Shown in pieces: positions 30,388 to 42,921 of a DNA stretch of 64,000 nucleotides; position 1 is the first letter of the stretch; the number at the start of each line of letters is the position of its first letter. This DNA is from Stenogyne calaminthoides (Eukaryota > Streptophyta > Magnoliopsida > Lamiales > Lamiaceae), in the NCBI GenBank assembly GCA_037126765.1, contig JBBCBC010000009.1, positions 27,674,870 to 27,738,869 on the forward strand. The letters run 5' to 3'. The notes beneath the pieces were generated by a model. That model was not told where the DNA came from, did no database searches, and was given only the letters and a program-made list of their open reading frames with translations. A program made the position numbers and the translations under genes.

Positions 30388-30805
30388 TGTTGGGTTGTGA
30401 AGCTGAGTCGGAGAAGGGATTCCGGCAAAAGGCGGCAGGGCTCGACCATGGTGTTAGGTCGAACACTTACGCTTTCGACCAAAGGAGGTCGAGCGCGACG
30501 GAGACCGAGCATTGGAGGCGCTTTCATTTGGCGATCGATCTAAGCGGAACCGCTCGACCAAGGTCCGTGGTCGGCGGGTTCATATTTGTCTGATTTGACT
30601 TAGGGCTTTGGCCCATGTCTCATTTAAATACCTTGACTCATTGTATTTGCCTCTTTGTACGAAAATAACACACGAAAATAGTGAATCTCCTGGCTTGGTA
30701 GTGCCCCAGACGTAATCATTCCTGACGAACTGGGTAACCAAATTGTTTGTCTCTAAATTTCTAGTTCTATTATTTTCTCCATAATTACTTGTTTAATTCC
30801 TAAAA
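30388..30805 (+). repeat. 3' LTR of Tork element
   Basis: 418 bp. Closely matches the 5' LTR. Several differences are at CAG/CTG triplets, for example AGACCAGAGC versus GAGACCGAGC. Confidence 0.93.
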
Positions 30806-30810
30806 CAGAC

Positions 30811-32579
30811 TTGAGTCTAAAATATATATACCTGATCAAGTCTTCCAATGAAAAGCGGCCGACCTATTCCCACCTCTTATACCAGCAAACTTATCAAATT
30901 GATGGGGCAAAAATATATGAATCTTCTAGCCTATTTTTTCAGAAGTTCTTTTTTTCTTTTCTTTTTAAGAAGAATAGAAGTATATTGGAGGATTGAGTTT
31001 TGATCTCCTACGTACATATAAGATATCAATATTCATATTCCACAATCAATTCAACTTTTTAATAAAAAATCATTTATCTCAAGTTCGCATACTCAACCTA
31101 CCATCCAATATAATTACATTTATATTCATAACCCAAATCAACTAAATATTTTTTATTATTTATTAAAAAATGCATACTTATCTCAAATCAATATTTTTTA
31201 TATTTAAAATGTCTAAAAAATATATAAAAATAATTTGATATTGTAAATCTATAATTATAAAAAGGAAAAAATTATGATATATAAACTTAATAACATTAAA
31301 GTTACAAGAGTTAAAATAAAAAATTCAAAAGACAATGAATTTTTAATTTTATTATTTTATTACTCCCTTCGTCCTGTTTTAGATTGTTCATTCACTGTTT
31401 GACTCGTATTTTAGCGAACGAGTTGTTTATTAGTATTTGAAATAATAAAAAAGATTTTTAAAATGTGGTATGATTGTTCTACCCCTCATCTATCTTACAC
31501 CTCCTTAAAAGTCACTTTACCATTTCCCATTTCATATACTAATAAATAACTCGTTCGCTAAAACACGAGTCAATTAGTGAATGGACAATCTAAAACAAAA
31601 CGGAGGGAGTATTTTTTTTCCTCTAATCGTTTGGACATAGTTATTGATGTGGGCAGTCTAAAATAAATCAAAATCATAGCAAATGACGCGCCATCGTCTT
31701 TTTTTAGTAAATTTTATGTGCAACAGATGAACAGTGCAATTAGCCACACGACTGAAACTTGCGGACTAATATAAATGAAACGTGCAAGCGATTATAACTT
31801 AAATGTGACGTTAGATTTGTCTAAAAACATAAAATGAAACGTGTAGACTAATGTAACTAAAAACACACAGACTAATAATTGAAAAGTGGCAAGTGCACGG
31901 ATCTTCAAGTGTATATGAGACTAGGTCTTTTTTTGGACCATAATTAAAATGTTATTAATATTGCAAAAACATATGTGAATTCAGGTTCATGTGAACTCTT
32001 TTTTTATCAATTATCACTGTTGTACATAGATATATTTGTGTGTGATTTTTTTATATAAACAACACACAAAATAAAATATTTTGTTAATCAGTGACACTTC
32101 GTATGTACAATAGCAGCTCTCGAAAAAGAGAGTTTATGTGAACGCTTACTCCTTTTAGTTTAGTTAGGTCAAATTGGATTCAACTTCAGTCTTGGATCTA
32201 GTTTCCTCCTTCCTATAAATTCGCATGTTTATCGATGATTTTTTAGAAGTTCCTAACCCGATAGGCTTTGCTAAGATTTCGGTCATTTGCCCGGTCCTAC
32301 AGCCTTCCATTTCTCAGAATACTTACTCAATTAATATAAGGATAATATATTTCTGGGCTGATAATTGTAGCACATAATTTTTTAACTTTCTATTTTAGTT
32401 CAAATTGGTATGTAACACCTTAAATTGGGATATTACATGTTAGACCCAAAATTGCAACAAATAATAATCCAAAACAGTGGTGTACGGTGTATGAATTTAG
32501 AAACCGAAGATACCAAACTAAAAGGTTCAGAGAGAAGAAGAGAAAAAAGAAAGAAGAAGAGACCGATATATGACATGTA
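30811..32579. other. Intergenic AT-rich sequence
   Basis: No gene recognised. It contains the Stowaway MITE at 31363-31609. Confidence 0.55.
31363..31609. mobile_element. Stowaway MITE with long inverted repeats
   Basis: 247 bp flanked by TA on both sides (31361-31362 and 31610-31611). The left end CTCCCTTCGTCCTGTTTTAG matches the inverted right end CTCCCTCCGTTTTGTTTTAG. The match continues inward through an ATTGTYCATTCACT segment and a TTTAGCGAACGAGT segment, so each arm is about 80 bp. There is no coding capacity. Tc1/mariner-related by terminus and TA duplication. Confidence 0.92.
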
Positions 32580-32584
32580 CCTTG

Positions 32585-34304
32585 TGTTGGGGTTATACTG
32601 AAAAGTATACTTTTATTTTGTATAACCAAACTGAATTTTTTATTTATTTTACTGAAATAAATTATTTATCACATGTTGCATTAAATATGAATGAATGCTA
32701 TATATATTTACTGCATACCCGTTCGATAAGTTAGTACGTGTTACATTATAGTTAATTTGGTGATACCAGATCACATAAGATCAAATTAACAGTTCCTCGT
32801 GACTAAGTACAAATTCACAACCCAGATGAAAATGAACAATCCATCATGAAAGGTTGAAGTGTAAGGCTCAGATTGACTTGTCTTGACCAAGAGATTACAC
32901 TAGTGCATGATGATGCGCTGAATAGGACCTACAGGAGGATAACTTCTTCGGTACTGAATATACAAGAATTAGACCTCAGTGGTTCGTTATTTCTTAATCT
33001 TCGTCCCTTAAATAGGATCGTGTGAAATTAATAACTATTGTTTTGACTTATGATGGGAAGAGAATCAATGCGATTCGATACCTTGTATCTTGGGCAATAT
33101 TATTGATTACATGACGATTGCTAAGATTTAATACGGAGAATCGCGTGCAAGTACGGCTTGCTTGATTTGTCCCCTTGGTGGGCTCGAAATCTTTATCATA
33201 CCAAATCTTGCAAGTGAAAATTTATTTTCGGTATGGATAATAACGTTGAGTTGTCTTTACTCCAATGACAAATATATTAATTAATATAAAGTCTGTTCAG
33301 TGGCTTAATTAATTAATGGACTAAGATAATCTTAAACGGCGGAAAATAATTACGGGAGCCATATTATTGTGAAGTCGTAATGTGGGTTAAGATGGATAGT
33401 TCAATATTAATTTTATAGTAGAGTAAATTAATTAATGGGCTTGAATAATATTTTGGCTAAATATTAAAGCTTCATAGCCCATTGGAGGTCCAATCTTAAT
33501 TCTCCTAAAGACCCCTCAAATAGCCCAAATTAAAGTCCAATTAATGAAAATGAGAAGAAAATATTTTGCCTAATTTTTCACAATTATTTTCGAAAAATAG
33601 GGTAGGAAAGAGAAAAAGGTTTTTTCTTGATTTTCTTAGAAAGATCTTGTGGAATAAGTATTCTTGAGATACAAGTTTATCCCATAAATTCAAGAAAGGA
33701 AAAAGATCTTATTTCTTCCCTACTTGAATGATATTTTCAAAAATAAGGGAGAAAGAAAGGATGAGAAGATTTTGTTGGGAGATATTTTGGGAAATAGAAT
33801 ATATTGGATATATCCTAGATTGTGTCTTGAGGAAGAAGCAAGAAAATTTCCCAATGCCCATATGACCTAAAATTTTCGTCCATCTCTACTCCTATAAATA
33901 GGGGATGAATTTTTCATCCCCAATTGCAATTTCATGTGTTGAAAAAATTAGAAATCCACAAAGGTGGTGACAAAAATACTTTATTTTTCTCCTTTAAATT
34001 AAAATCGTTCGTTGAGAATCCTCCCACAGGATTACGTTCCTGGACGTGGGACATATTTGAGAAGGCACTTTGGGTTGATCCATCGTCTCAATTGTTGTCT
34101 CTACAAGAGGTACGTAATCTCGTAACTCCTAGATTCCGCATGCTTAGGATTTACGTGAATTACGTGTACGCATGATGTTTATTTACTTATTAATTATTAT
34201 GTTGAATTGGTTTAAGATTAATTCATGTTAGTAATTAATTAATTAATTTAAATATGTATTTAAATTCATCTCGAATAGATCCGGGCACCCCTAATTTCCC
34301 AACA
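32585..34304 (+). mobile_element. 1.72-kb solo LTR
   Basis: Begins TGTTGGGGTTATACTG and ends CTAATTTCCCAACA, with a perfect 5-bp target duplication CCTTG (32580-32584 and 34305-34309). No internal domain or second LTR is present, so it is a product of LTR-LTR recombination. It contains a TATA box and a downstream hairpin. Its sequence does not match the other LTRs here. Its length and TGTTGGGG/CCCAACA ends would fit a long-LTR copia family, but the lineage is not determined. Confidence 0.88.
33892..33900 (+). promoter_or_regulatory. Solo LTR TATA box and hairpin
   Basis: CTATAAATA followed immediately by GGGGATGAATTTTTCATCCCC (33901-33921), a 9-bp-arm hairpin near the expected transcription start. 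Confidence 0.7.
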
Positions 34305-34309
34305 CCTTG

Positions 34310-34990
34310 AATCTCCAAAAGTTGACAGGAATCTAGACAACAAGAATTGAATCGCGAATGAGATGATCAAGACACAATTAGGGGTGGGTAAAATACTTAA
34401 AATTTCGGTATACCACACATATCGAACTAAAAATACCAAAATATTTAGAATGTTTCGATATTATTGTGAACTTCATATCGTACCATAAAAATTCAGTATG
34501 TTAATGGTATATGCATATATATTAAAAAATTTTGCCATTTTAGTAATATCCAAAAATCGGTATTTCAGTAAAAAAACCGATATACCGAAGTTTCATCATG
34601 AAATAGTATATCAAAATTTTGGTGTTGGGACATTATAGACCGATACCATTTGAAAATTCAGTACATATCAAAATTTCGATACAGTAACGGTAAGTATTTT
34701 TCATTTACCAAAATTTTTGATATGCCGAATTTTGGTATATCGAAATCTTCGGTACAATATCGGTATAAATACTCAAATATTAAAAAAATTTGTACGATAC
34801 ATATACGGTATGCGTCGATACAGACGCGAAGTGTTGTGATAAACGAAATTGAAAGTTAACAAGACTTAGAGAGACAAAGAAAATGGTATGTGACATGATC
34901 CTTAAATAGTTCATAATCAACCCGAATTCGGCAGGGAAGAGGCTGAATCGCTAGTGAGATTTATATTTTTTAGCTTGGATTTGGATATTT
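34310..34990. other. Intergenic, CGGTAT/ATACCG-rich patch
   Basis: 34381-34830 begins TTAGGGGTGGGTAAAAT, like the ends of some plant hAT MITEs, and repeats variants of GGTATACCGAAATTT in both orientations. No right terminus was found. No gene. Confidence 0.4.
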
Positions 34991-35850
34991 CAAATTGTTG
35001 GGAGATGAATTTAATAAAAGATATATGATTTTGATTTGATCCCAAAACCCCTGAGTATGACATGTTCAGAATGATCTTGATAGTTGAGTCAGGATTCAGT
35101 TTTAGAGTATTCAGGATGTTATCTGCAAAATGTATAGTCAGCAGATATAGTTCAGGATAGGTTTCAAGACTCGATTGCAGAAACCGAGATATCAAGACTC
35201 GAGAGGATCTTGAGGAATCAAGACTCGGCCGCGAAGATTGATTGTATCGGTCCATGAGACTCGAGAAGACTCGAAGACTCAGAAGACCCTGAAGACTCTG
35301 AAGACGCAAGACTAAAGATTGAAGATTGAAGTTCAAGAATATCTTGAAGGCATGAATAATTCAAGACTCAAGAATGTAATCTTTGAATGTTCGATATGAA
35401 CTTGAATGTTCCGAGACACTGAATATATCTATCTGAAGGATGCAATACTGAGAAGAACGCGATTTCTTAGAAAGTTAGATATTGCCAAGACATTCAAATG
35501 CGGAAAAAGGAACTAAGTCAGAAGTGTTGTTAAGGTTATATCAAACTCGAGTTTGTAACCAAAAAAGAGCCGTTGAAGGTGTCTACCTTTTAACTGGAGA
35601 CAAAAGTCAAAAAAGGAAGGCGACATGTACCATACTTGATACTTGCGGTGACAAGTAATTGAAAAAAGATGTCGGATGTACAAAAGTTCCAGACTGCAAA
35701 AAGTGAAGACCGGCTACATGAAAGGTTATTGCCTAAAAAGTGTTAGGGAGTTTCAAACCCTAAATATAGCCGTTTCTCACACACCATAAGAGGGAACTCA
35801 CGAAGCTGTCTCTCAAACGGATAGTTTTCAAAAGTGACCTTGGTGCATGC

Positions 35851-35859
35851 CTATAAATA
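35851..35859 (+). promoter_or_regulatory. Sirevirus LTR TATA box
   Basis: CTATAAATA in the context GCATGCCTATAAATACTGG. It is conserved at 48362-48370 in the 3' LTR. Confidence 0.75.
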
Positions 35860-36162
35860 CTGGTGACCCTCTACATTGTAAGGTTACGGAAATTTTATCA
35901 TAACTCAAGAGCTCAAACTTATTCTTGTAAAAGTTAAAGCACTCAAAAAACTTAGAATTTCCCAAGTGCTTCTACATTGAAGAGAGCTCACTATACTAAG
36001 CCTAGCTTGATAAGAATTATCCAAAGCTTAGTCGAGATATCCTAACCCTTTGCATTGTGCTTCATTGTAAATGATATCTCATCCTAGTTGGAAACCAACC
36101 GAGAAACCCCAAACCCTTGAGAAGGTAGTTGGAGTGTGTTTGTTGGTGAGAAGAGTTGTAAA

Positions 36163-36379
36163 GAGTTAGTAAACTACGCGGAGTAGTCAGAAAACTCTAG
36201 AGGAGAAGTTAGTAAGCTACAGGGGTAGTCTGAAAGCTTGTTTGTGTTTGAGTAAGTAAACTACGGAGGTCGTCTGAAAGCTCAAGGTCGGGTTGAGTAA
36301 GTAAACTACGTGGAGTAGTCAGAAAACTCAGGGCCGAGTTGAGTAAGTAAACTACGCGAGGTAGTCAGAAAGCTCAGAA
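36163..36379 (+). repeat. Tandem repeats in the Sirevirus LTR
   Basis: Five to six units of the type GAGTAAGTAAACTACG + GAGTAGTCAGAAAACTC, about 35-60 bp each, lie downstream of the TATA box and so are probably transcribed. The same block is at 48669-48877. Confidence 0.85.
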
Positions 36380-36953
36380 GTTGATAGTGAATTTCTCTGA
36401 GGATCATAGAGAGTGGATGTAGGAGCTTGAGTCTCCGAACCACTATAATTCTTTGTGTTCTTTATTGCTTTTTATGCATGCTTAATCGCTATTGCATTGA
36501 CTTGATTTTGAAAGCATACTTTTCAGCGATATTCAGTTGGAATCAATCCCTTGAAGTTGCATAAGTGAATCTAGCTTAATCACTATTTCATACAGGAAGG
36601 TTTTAAATGAAAGCTTAAAAACGAGTATAAACTAAGGGCCAACCATTCCGCACGGTAAGTTAGCTAGAACAAGATAGTTACCAAATTGAACTCTCATTTG
36701 AGGATTGATAAGTTAGTTATCTGATCCAAGCAAGTCGGGATCTCGACACTCGGGACTTTGGGATTATCGAGGTATCGAAAGACTCGGGATCACCATCTCG
36801 ATGAACTTTGACTCGAGAGCGATCTGTGCTTCTCGAACCTAATCTTGAGATTATCGACCAAAAGCCGACCTCGAAGAAAAAAGTTTTAAAAACTTTGAAC
36901 ACGCGTATTCCCCCCATACACGTGTAAGACTCGTTTTGGACGGGACCAACAAG

Positions 36954-36966
36954 TGGTATCGGAAGC
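36954..36966 (+). promoter_or_regulatory. Sirevirus PBS
   Basis: TGGTATCGGAAGC, two bases after the 5' LTR. It is an initiator tRNA-Met-type site. Confidence 0.75.
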
Positions 36967-37087
36967 GGTGGTTCAACTTGACCCACTTCTTTGTGTTGAC
37001 CAAAGTTTTATTTTCAAAAATACTTGTGGTCTATCTGAATCGATCTTATTCTTTGAAATTTTTCTCTTTTCAAAAGATCCGGATAAA

Positions 37088-39500
37088 ATGTCTTTAAAAA
37101 ACTTTCCATGTTCTCGGTGGAGAACTATGATCTATGGAGATCGAGAACGCGAGGCTCATCGTATTCCAAACATGAGCGTATGTGGAGAGTGGTCTCTCAA
37201 GGACCATTCCAATTTCTTGTGGTGAATCGGAGGAGCAGAAGATGAGAGAATTGATCCTAGAGAGAATTTCCTAAGTCGATGACCAACTAACTCTGAGGAG
37301 AGAAAGTTACTCAATCTAGACTACATTGCAAAAAGACACACTATACAATACAATTGATGATGGTGTGATGGGAATGATCTCTCTCCGAATAATCTTTGCT
37401 AAAGAGATTTGGGATACACTATTGTTATGTGCCAAGGCACAAATCATATAAAAAGAAAATAAACTTTCAAATTGGCAATTGGAAAGTTTGATAGTTTTGA
37501 AATGGATGATGGTGAATCAATAGAAAAATTGGAAGTCGATTCACTAAAGCATCATGAATGATCTAAATGCACTTGGAAAGAAATATCCACAGAGAGAAGT
37601 TGCATTGAAAATTCTTAGAGGTCTTTCTAAGAAATGAGATATTCATGCAAATGGTGATTGAAAACACCAAGAATATTAATTCAATGTCTTACCAACAAGT
37701 CTTCTCGAAATTTGAAGGCCTATGAATTTGTAATTGATAAGAAATCCAAAAAGGTCGACAAAGAAAGATGATTCTTCATCAAGTAAAAATGTGGCTTTAA
37801 AAGCCAAAGATAAAAACAATAAAACTAGAGAAGTTCGAGAACCCCCATGCCAAACATCGGGATGAGCTTGAGGAAAAGCTAAGATCGATGGCAAAGGAGG
37901 TTTGATAGACTTAATAGTAGATTTGGAAAATACAAAAAGCTATTACAGGGAACCACAGTGCGAAGAAACACGAGGACAGATCAACCGAGAAGAAGAAGGA
38001 CTGAAATTTGAAGGATCTTCATCCAAGAGGAAGGACTCAAGTCCAAGGAAGAAAATGATCGAGGATGATGATACCAACAGATCTATAATTGCGGAAGAAA
38101 GGTCACTTCCGGTATGATTGTCCAGATTTGAGTGCTAAGGAGAGAAGAGAAAGACAAGCTAAAAAGAGACCGAAGGTCTCAAGCAAAAAAGGCCATGGTT
38201 GCGGAAGAAGAACACTCGAGGAGGATCTAGCTCTTCAGAGGAGATATTCTCGACAAAGTGAAAGTGATGACATCTGTCGATGGGCATTGAGGAGGTAAAC
38301 TCTTCTTTCTCTCTGTTGTTGCTCTCCTACACTAGCACAAGAGTTTTCAAGTTCCACTAAAAAACAATCATTTTGACCGATGGATTCTTTTGAGAATCGA
38401 TGAAGGACTATCTTTGTTTTTGCAAGGACTGCTAAATAGAACTCAAAAGCCCGAGAATAAAGGAACTGAAAGTTTGAAAAATCTAAAATGGAAAGACTCT
38501 AGCAATATTGAAATCACTTCTCAATTAATGGGAGCTCTTGATGAGGCTGGATGTTACGAAAGTACAACTCTCGAGAGAGAAAGAAGTTGATAATGTCCCC
38601 TAATCGAAAAAGCTAGAGAAATCCATCAAGAAATAAAAGCTAATCGTAATCGAAGTTCAATGACCTCTCGAGAAGCATAAAACTCTACAGAATTGTGAGG
38701 ATAGTGCACAAAAGAAGTTAACTCTATTGAATAATGCATCTAATGTAATAGATGAAATTGAGTTACCAGAGATCTGTGACTATAAAAAACTGGATTGGGA
38801 TTTATTCGAGGGGAACCTCACAAGGTCATCTAAATCTTTGCATCAAGTAGCAAGAAGACTATCTTTGTAAAACCCATGGCACCTACACTTCAAATCAAGT
38901 AATGCCCAAGGTTGTAGACAAGGAAAAAAGGACCTATGGTCTCAATGTAAAACCTGAATGATCGGGTTAGAAAGCCCAAACCTCGGTGAAGGCTAGAAAA
39001 CGAGCGATCGATTGGAAAGTTTCGAGCAAGTACTTCAAAGCCTCGGGCTAAGAATGCAACACGAAAGGCTACATTAATGAACCATCGGATGAATCTCGGA
39101 TGAGAAACACTTTCGGCAGAGACATTCTCAACTCGAAGAAACCAAGTCCTCGATTATCTTTGAAAAGACCAGATTTCAAATCTGATAACCCGAAACCCCA
39201 CTTGCCTAAGGGTAAAGGTTATCCGAACCCGAGTCAACAAAGATTTAGGCCGGCAAAAAGAAGCCAAAGCAAATGAGCGAAGGCTGAACCAAAGAAGAAT
39301 TCAAAGGCACATGTTCATGCTAAAGCTAGCACACATATCTGTAAAAATCGCTAAGGCACCCGAGAGTAGTGGATGTATATGTTGATGTTTATGGAAGAAA
39401 AATTAGCCACTCTAAAGTGATTAGAGTTGTCGAGGATTTGGATTCGAAAGGTACATCTAACCTTGTAGGACCCTACACAAATTGGGTACCTAAGAATTGA
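37088..39500 (+). pseudogene. Sirevirus copy 1 gag, frame-broken
   Basis: The first ATG after the PBS (37088) gives MSLKNFP, then frames change. A CCHC knuckle is readable at about 38080-38122 (YNCGRKGHF then RYDC in adjacent frames), and a basic region follows. The second half is polar and Lys-rich up to the NTNWVPKN-like end near 39498. Many breaks sit where CTG or CAG codons would be expected, so the true state of the gene is uncertain. Confidence 0.7.
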
Positions 39501-39562
39501 TCATTTTTCGGGGGGAAAACAAGAACCTTTGAATCGACTAAAGATCACATGATGAGCGAGAG

Positions 39563-40282
39563 ATGAAAAAGCTCGATATATGGTATCTTGACAGTGGATG
39601 TTTAAGACATATGACAGGATACAAGAAGATACTCAGTGACTATGGTGAACAAAGAGGCCCACATATCACTTTTGGAGATAACTCCAAGGGACAGACTGAA
39701 GGATATGGAACATTGGAAATTGACTCAGTTCATATCCATGGTGTTTCATATGTATCTGGATTGAAGCATAACTTGCTTTCAATTAGCCAATTCTGTGATA
39801 AGGGTTTCAATGTTGAGTTCTCTAAGAACTTATGTTTTGTGAAAGATGATACATCACAGAAAGTATTACTGACTGGTACAAGAAAAGGGAATGTGTATAT
39901 TGCTGATTGGAGTTCAACTCCTAAAGATACATTTAAAAGTTCCACAGATACCAGTTGGTTATGGCATAAAAGAATGAATCACCTAAATTTCAAAACCCTG
40001 AACAAGCTTGCAAGATTAGCTCTTGTGAGAGGGTTGCCTAATGAAGTGTTCAGTAAGGAACATATTTGTGATGCGTGCCAGAAAGGAAAACAAATAAAAT
40101 CATCATTTAAAAGCAAAGTTGAAGTTTCTACTGAAAGAATACTTCAGTTACTGCATATGGATCTTTTTGGTCCTATAACACCTGTGAGCACTAATGGCAG
40201 GAAATACACATTGGTAGTAGTTGATGACTACTCAAGATATACTTGGGTCATATTCTTTTCAAGAAAAAGAGACTCGAGATAA
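39563..40282 (+). CDS. Sirevirus copy 1 protease end and integrase N-terminal half
   Basis: A clean frame of 239 codons. Protease active site YLDSGCLRHMTG with Asp10-Ser11-Gly12. Pre-integrase zinc finger His135, His140, Cys169, Cys172 (WLWHKRMNHLN and CDACQKGKQ). The first integrase catalytic Asp is Asp200 (MDLFGP), then VVVDDYSRYTWV. It ends at a frameshift in RKRDSR. Intact here while neighbours are corrupted, so it likely reflects better local read correction. Confidence 0.9.
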   Translation: MKKLDIWYLDSGCLRHMTGYKKILSDYGEQRGPHITFGDNSKGQTEGYGTLEIDSVHIHGVSYVSGLKHNLLSISQFCDKGFNVEFSKNLCFVKDDTSQKVLLTGTRKGNVYIADWSSTPKDTFKSSTDTSWLWHKRMNHLNFKTLNKLARLALVRGLPNEVFSKEHICDACQKGKQIKSSFKSKVEVSTERILQLLHMDLFGPITPVSTNGRKYTLVVVDDYSRYTWVIFFSRKRDSR

Positions 40283-40927
40283 AATTGCGGAGATTCTTGA
40301 AAAAGGCTCAGTATTGAGAAAAATCTGAGTGTGGTCAAAATCAGATCTGACAAAGGAACTGAATTTATAAATCATATCATATCTGATTATTGTGCAGAGA
40401 ATGGAATTTCACATGAAACATCAGCTGCAAGGACCCCTCAACAAAATGGTGTTGCTGAAAGAAGGAACAGGACTCTGAAAGAAGCTGCAAGGACAATGAT
40501 TCTTTGAAAGTTCGACATTCCTAAAAGTTTTTTTGGGTCAAGCCATCAACACTTTGCATGCTACTCTCGAAACAGATCCATCTTGACCAAGAGTCAAGGC
40601 AAAACACCCTATGAGCTTTGGAATGAAAGGAATCCTCTTGTTTCTTTCTTTCGTGTGTTTGGTTGCAAGTGTTTCATACACAATAATGGTAAAGATTAGT
40701 TGAAAACATTTGATAGTAAAGCTAATGAAGGAATATTCTTAGGATATTCTGAAGTCAGTAAAGCTTTCAGAGTTTACAACTGTAGGACTCTTATTGTGGA
40801 AGAAACACCTCATGTTGTTTTTGATGAATCTACTTGTGTTCAGAAGAAACAGGAACATGATGCAGATGAACTGACTAAGAGGATCACCAGATTAAGCCTG
40901 AAAGCGAAAGATAAATCATCCATTTGA
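40283..40927 (+). pseudogene. Sirevirus copy 1 integrase C-terminal half
   Basis: Continues the integrase in shifted frames: catalytic Asp in RSDKGTEF (40349) and Glu in GVAERRNR (40457), then a TGA after TMIL, and the C-terminal FLGYSEVSKAFRVYNCRTL (about 40734-40790). Two or three frameshifts as written. Confidence 0.85.
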
Positions 40928-41379
40928 ACACGAAAAGAAGAAGTCGGTCACTATCTATGATTGGGTGACTCGGACTTCGAATAAAAAAGTTGAGGATGGA
41001 AATCAGGATGGTGAGACTCAGGAAAACCAACACTCCAAAGGTGACCAATCTGAACAGACACCAGTTCAGACTCAGGTATGTGATGCCAATGAAGATGTGG
41101 TCACAGCTGAGGCAAATTCTGAATCTATCAACCAAAGGGAACAAATGTCTCGACAATGTTCGAATAAATTTCCACGAGGAAGATGATTCCCTTTCTCCTT
41201 TTTCTGTTGTTCCTGAGTTTCTTGATTTAATCGAACCTAACATTTCAAATGTTGAGGATATTCTTGAGGGGGAACATCAAGAAAATGGTTAGATAGTCAT
41301 CCTACAAGTCAGATTGTGGGTGATCTGGCGAAGGTGTTAAAACAAGAAAGGTTCCATGGTGAGAGTGCACTATTTTGCT

Positions 41380-42330
41380 GCTTCCTATCGGAGAAAGAAC
41401 CCTCTTGAGATTGGTGAAGCTCTACAAGATTCTCATTGGATTCTTGCTATGCAAGATGAAATTTGAATCAATTCTCAAGGAATGAAGTATGGGAGCTAGT
41501 AGATAGACCAGAAAGGCACAATGTCATTGGAACCAAGTGGGTTTTCAAGAATAAAAAGAGATGAAAATAACAACATTGTGAGAAACAAGGCAAATTTAGT
41601 TGCACAAGGTTATTCCCGAAGAAGGCTTGGATTATGATGAAACCTTTTTTGTTGCAAGACTAGAAGCCATCAGATTGTTTCTTGCATATCTTGCCCACAT
41701 GAAGTTCACGATCTATCAAATGGATGTGAAAAGTGCATTTCTGAGAGCGGTGTGCTTAAAGAAAGAGGTTTATGTGGAACAACCTCCCGGTTTCAAATAG
41801 AATGACCAAGTTTGAGCTCGGAAAAGCTTTGTATGGTCTCAAGCAAGCACCGGAGCATGGTATGATACTCTTTCTCGGTTTCTTCTTGACCATGGTTTTG
41901 TCAAAGGACTATTGATAGAACTACATTCGGGATAGAGGATGGGAAGATATCTTACTAGTTTATATATATGTTGATGACATCATTTTTTGGATCTCAAACC
42001 ATCATTTGTGTGAAAAGTTTTCAACACACGATGAAAGGCAAGTTTGAGATGTCAATGATGGGAGAGATGAATTTCTTTCTAGGTCTTCAAGTGAAACAAT
42101 CAAAGGAAGGAATATTCATCAACCGGACAAAATACACGTAGAGATCGATTGCTAATTATGGTGTACAGATTGCAATCTGATTAGGATTCTTATGAATACT
42201 AACTACAAGATGGATCGATTACGAAGGCAAATCGGTGAGTCATAATCGATTATAGATGAATCATTGGATCATTGCTCTATCTCACGACAAGTAGGCGGAT
42301 ATAACATTTCTTTGTTGGGATATGTGCAAG
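41380..42330 (+). pseudogene. Sirevirus copy 1 reverse transcriptase
   Basis: Recognisable order: HWILAMQDE, EVWELVDRP and GTKWVFKNK in several frames, LDYDETF, LAHMKFTIYQMDVKSAFL (41600-41800), KALYGLKQAP, and the catalytic YVDDI (41967-41981), followed by FEMSMMGEMNFFLGLQ. It is broken repeatedly. The TTT for the Ala codon after DETF and the losses near 41830-41950 have counterparts in copy 2 with different errors. Confidence 0.82.
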
Positions 42331-42429
42331 ATACCAAGCTAATCCTAAGACTAGTCACATGGAAAGTCGCCAAAAAGAATCAAGTATCTTAAGGGTACAC
42401 GATGAATAGAGGATTATGGTATCCGGTGA

Positions 42430-42921
42430 TGATAACCTTGAATTAGCTTGGTTACTTTCGAGATCTTGATTATGGAGGTTGCGAGGATTGACGAGGAAGT
42501 CCACTTGAGAACTTGTCAATTTCTAGGAAATGGTCGATATCTTGGTTTTGAAAAACAGGACCTCAATAGCAACAAGTACTCTGAAAATTTGAATACATAG
42601 GGCTTGAGGAAGGCTCTTTGTGCTTTCGATTCTTTGGCTCAGACAACAATTAAGGGATTATAAAGTTGTAGCCAATGAAGTACCAATATTTTGTGACAAT
42701 AATAGTTCCATTGCTATTTCACAAAATCCGGTATTGCACACCAGATGCAAGCATGTGGATATCACACATCACTTCATCGAGATCATGTCGAGAAAGAAGG
42801 ACATAAGGATGGAGAAAATTCATCTTGATAAGCAAAAAGAGTGATATCTTGACTAAACCTTTGGCGGAATCAAGATTTCATGAACTTTTAGTTGAATTAG
42901 GGATGTTAGAACTAGGTGTAT
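42430..42921 (+). pseudogene. Sirevirus copy 1 RNase H and pol end
   Basis: Pieces of the domain: DYGG (42467 on), TCQFLG, then VANEVPIFCDNNSSIAISQNPVLHTRCKH and ITHHFI in frame at 42620-42844. Pol ends LTKPLAESRFHELLVELG and stops at a TAG near 42919. Confidence 0.78.

Larger units (their letters stand above)
26161..30805 (+). mobile_element. Ty1/copia Tork-lineage (TNT1-94-like) retrotransposon
   Basis: A 4,645-bp element with exact 5-bp target duplication CAGAC (26156-26160 and 30806-30810). LTR ends are TGTTGGG and CCTAACA (CCTAAAA at the right end). Domain order is gag, protease, integrase, RT, RNase H, which is copia. RT and RNase H wording is close to the TNT1-94/Tork group. Gag and protease are broken, the integrase C-terminal part is deleted and RNase H is frameshifted, so it is inactive as written. 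Part of this damage may be base-calling error. Confidence 0.93.
34996..36951 (+). repeat. 5' LTR of Sirevirus copy 1
   Basis: 1,956 bp, TGTTGGGAGATG to GGGACCAACA. TATA at 35851-35859. A tandem repeat block lies at 36163-36379. Confidence 0.92.

Noticed and set aside
34381..34830. Complete hAT MITE
   Set aside because: Only a possible left end (TTAGGGGTGGGTAAA) is present. No right terminus or target duplication was found.
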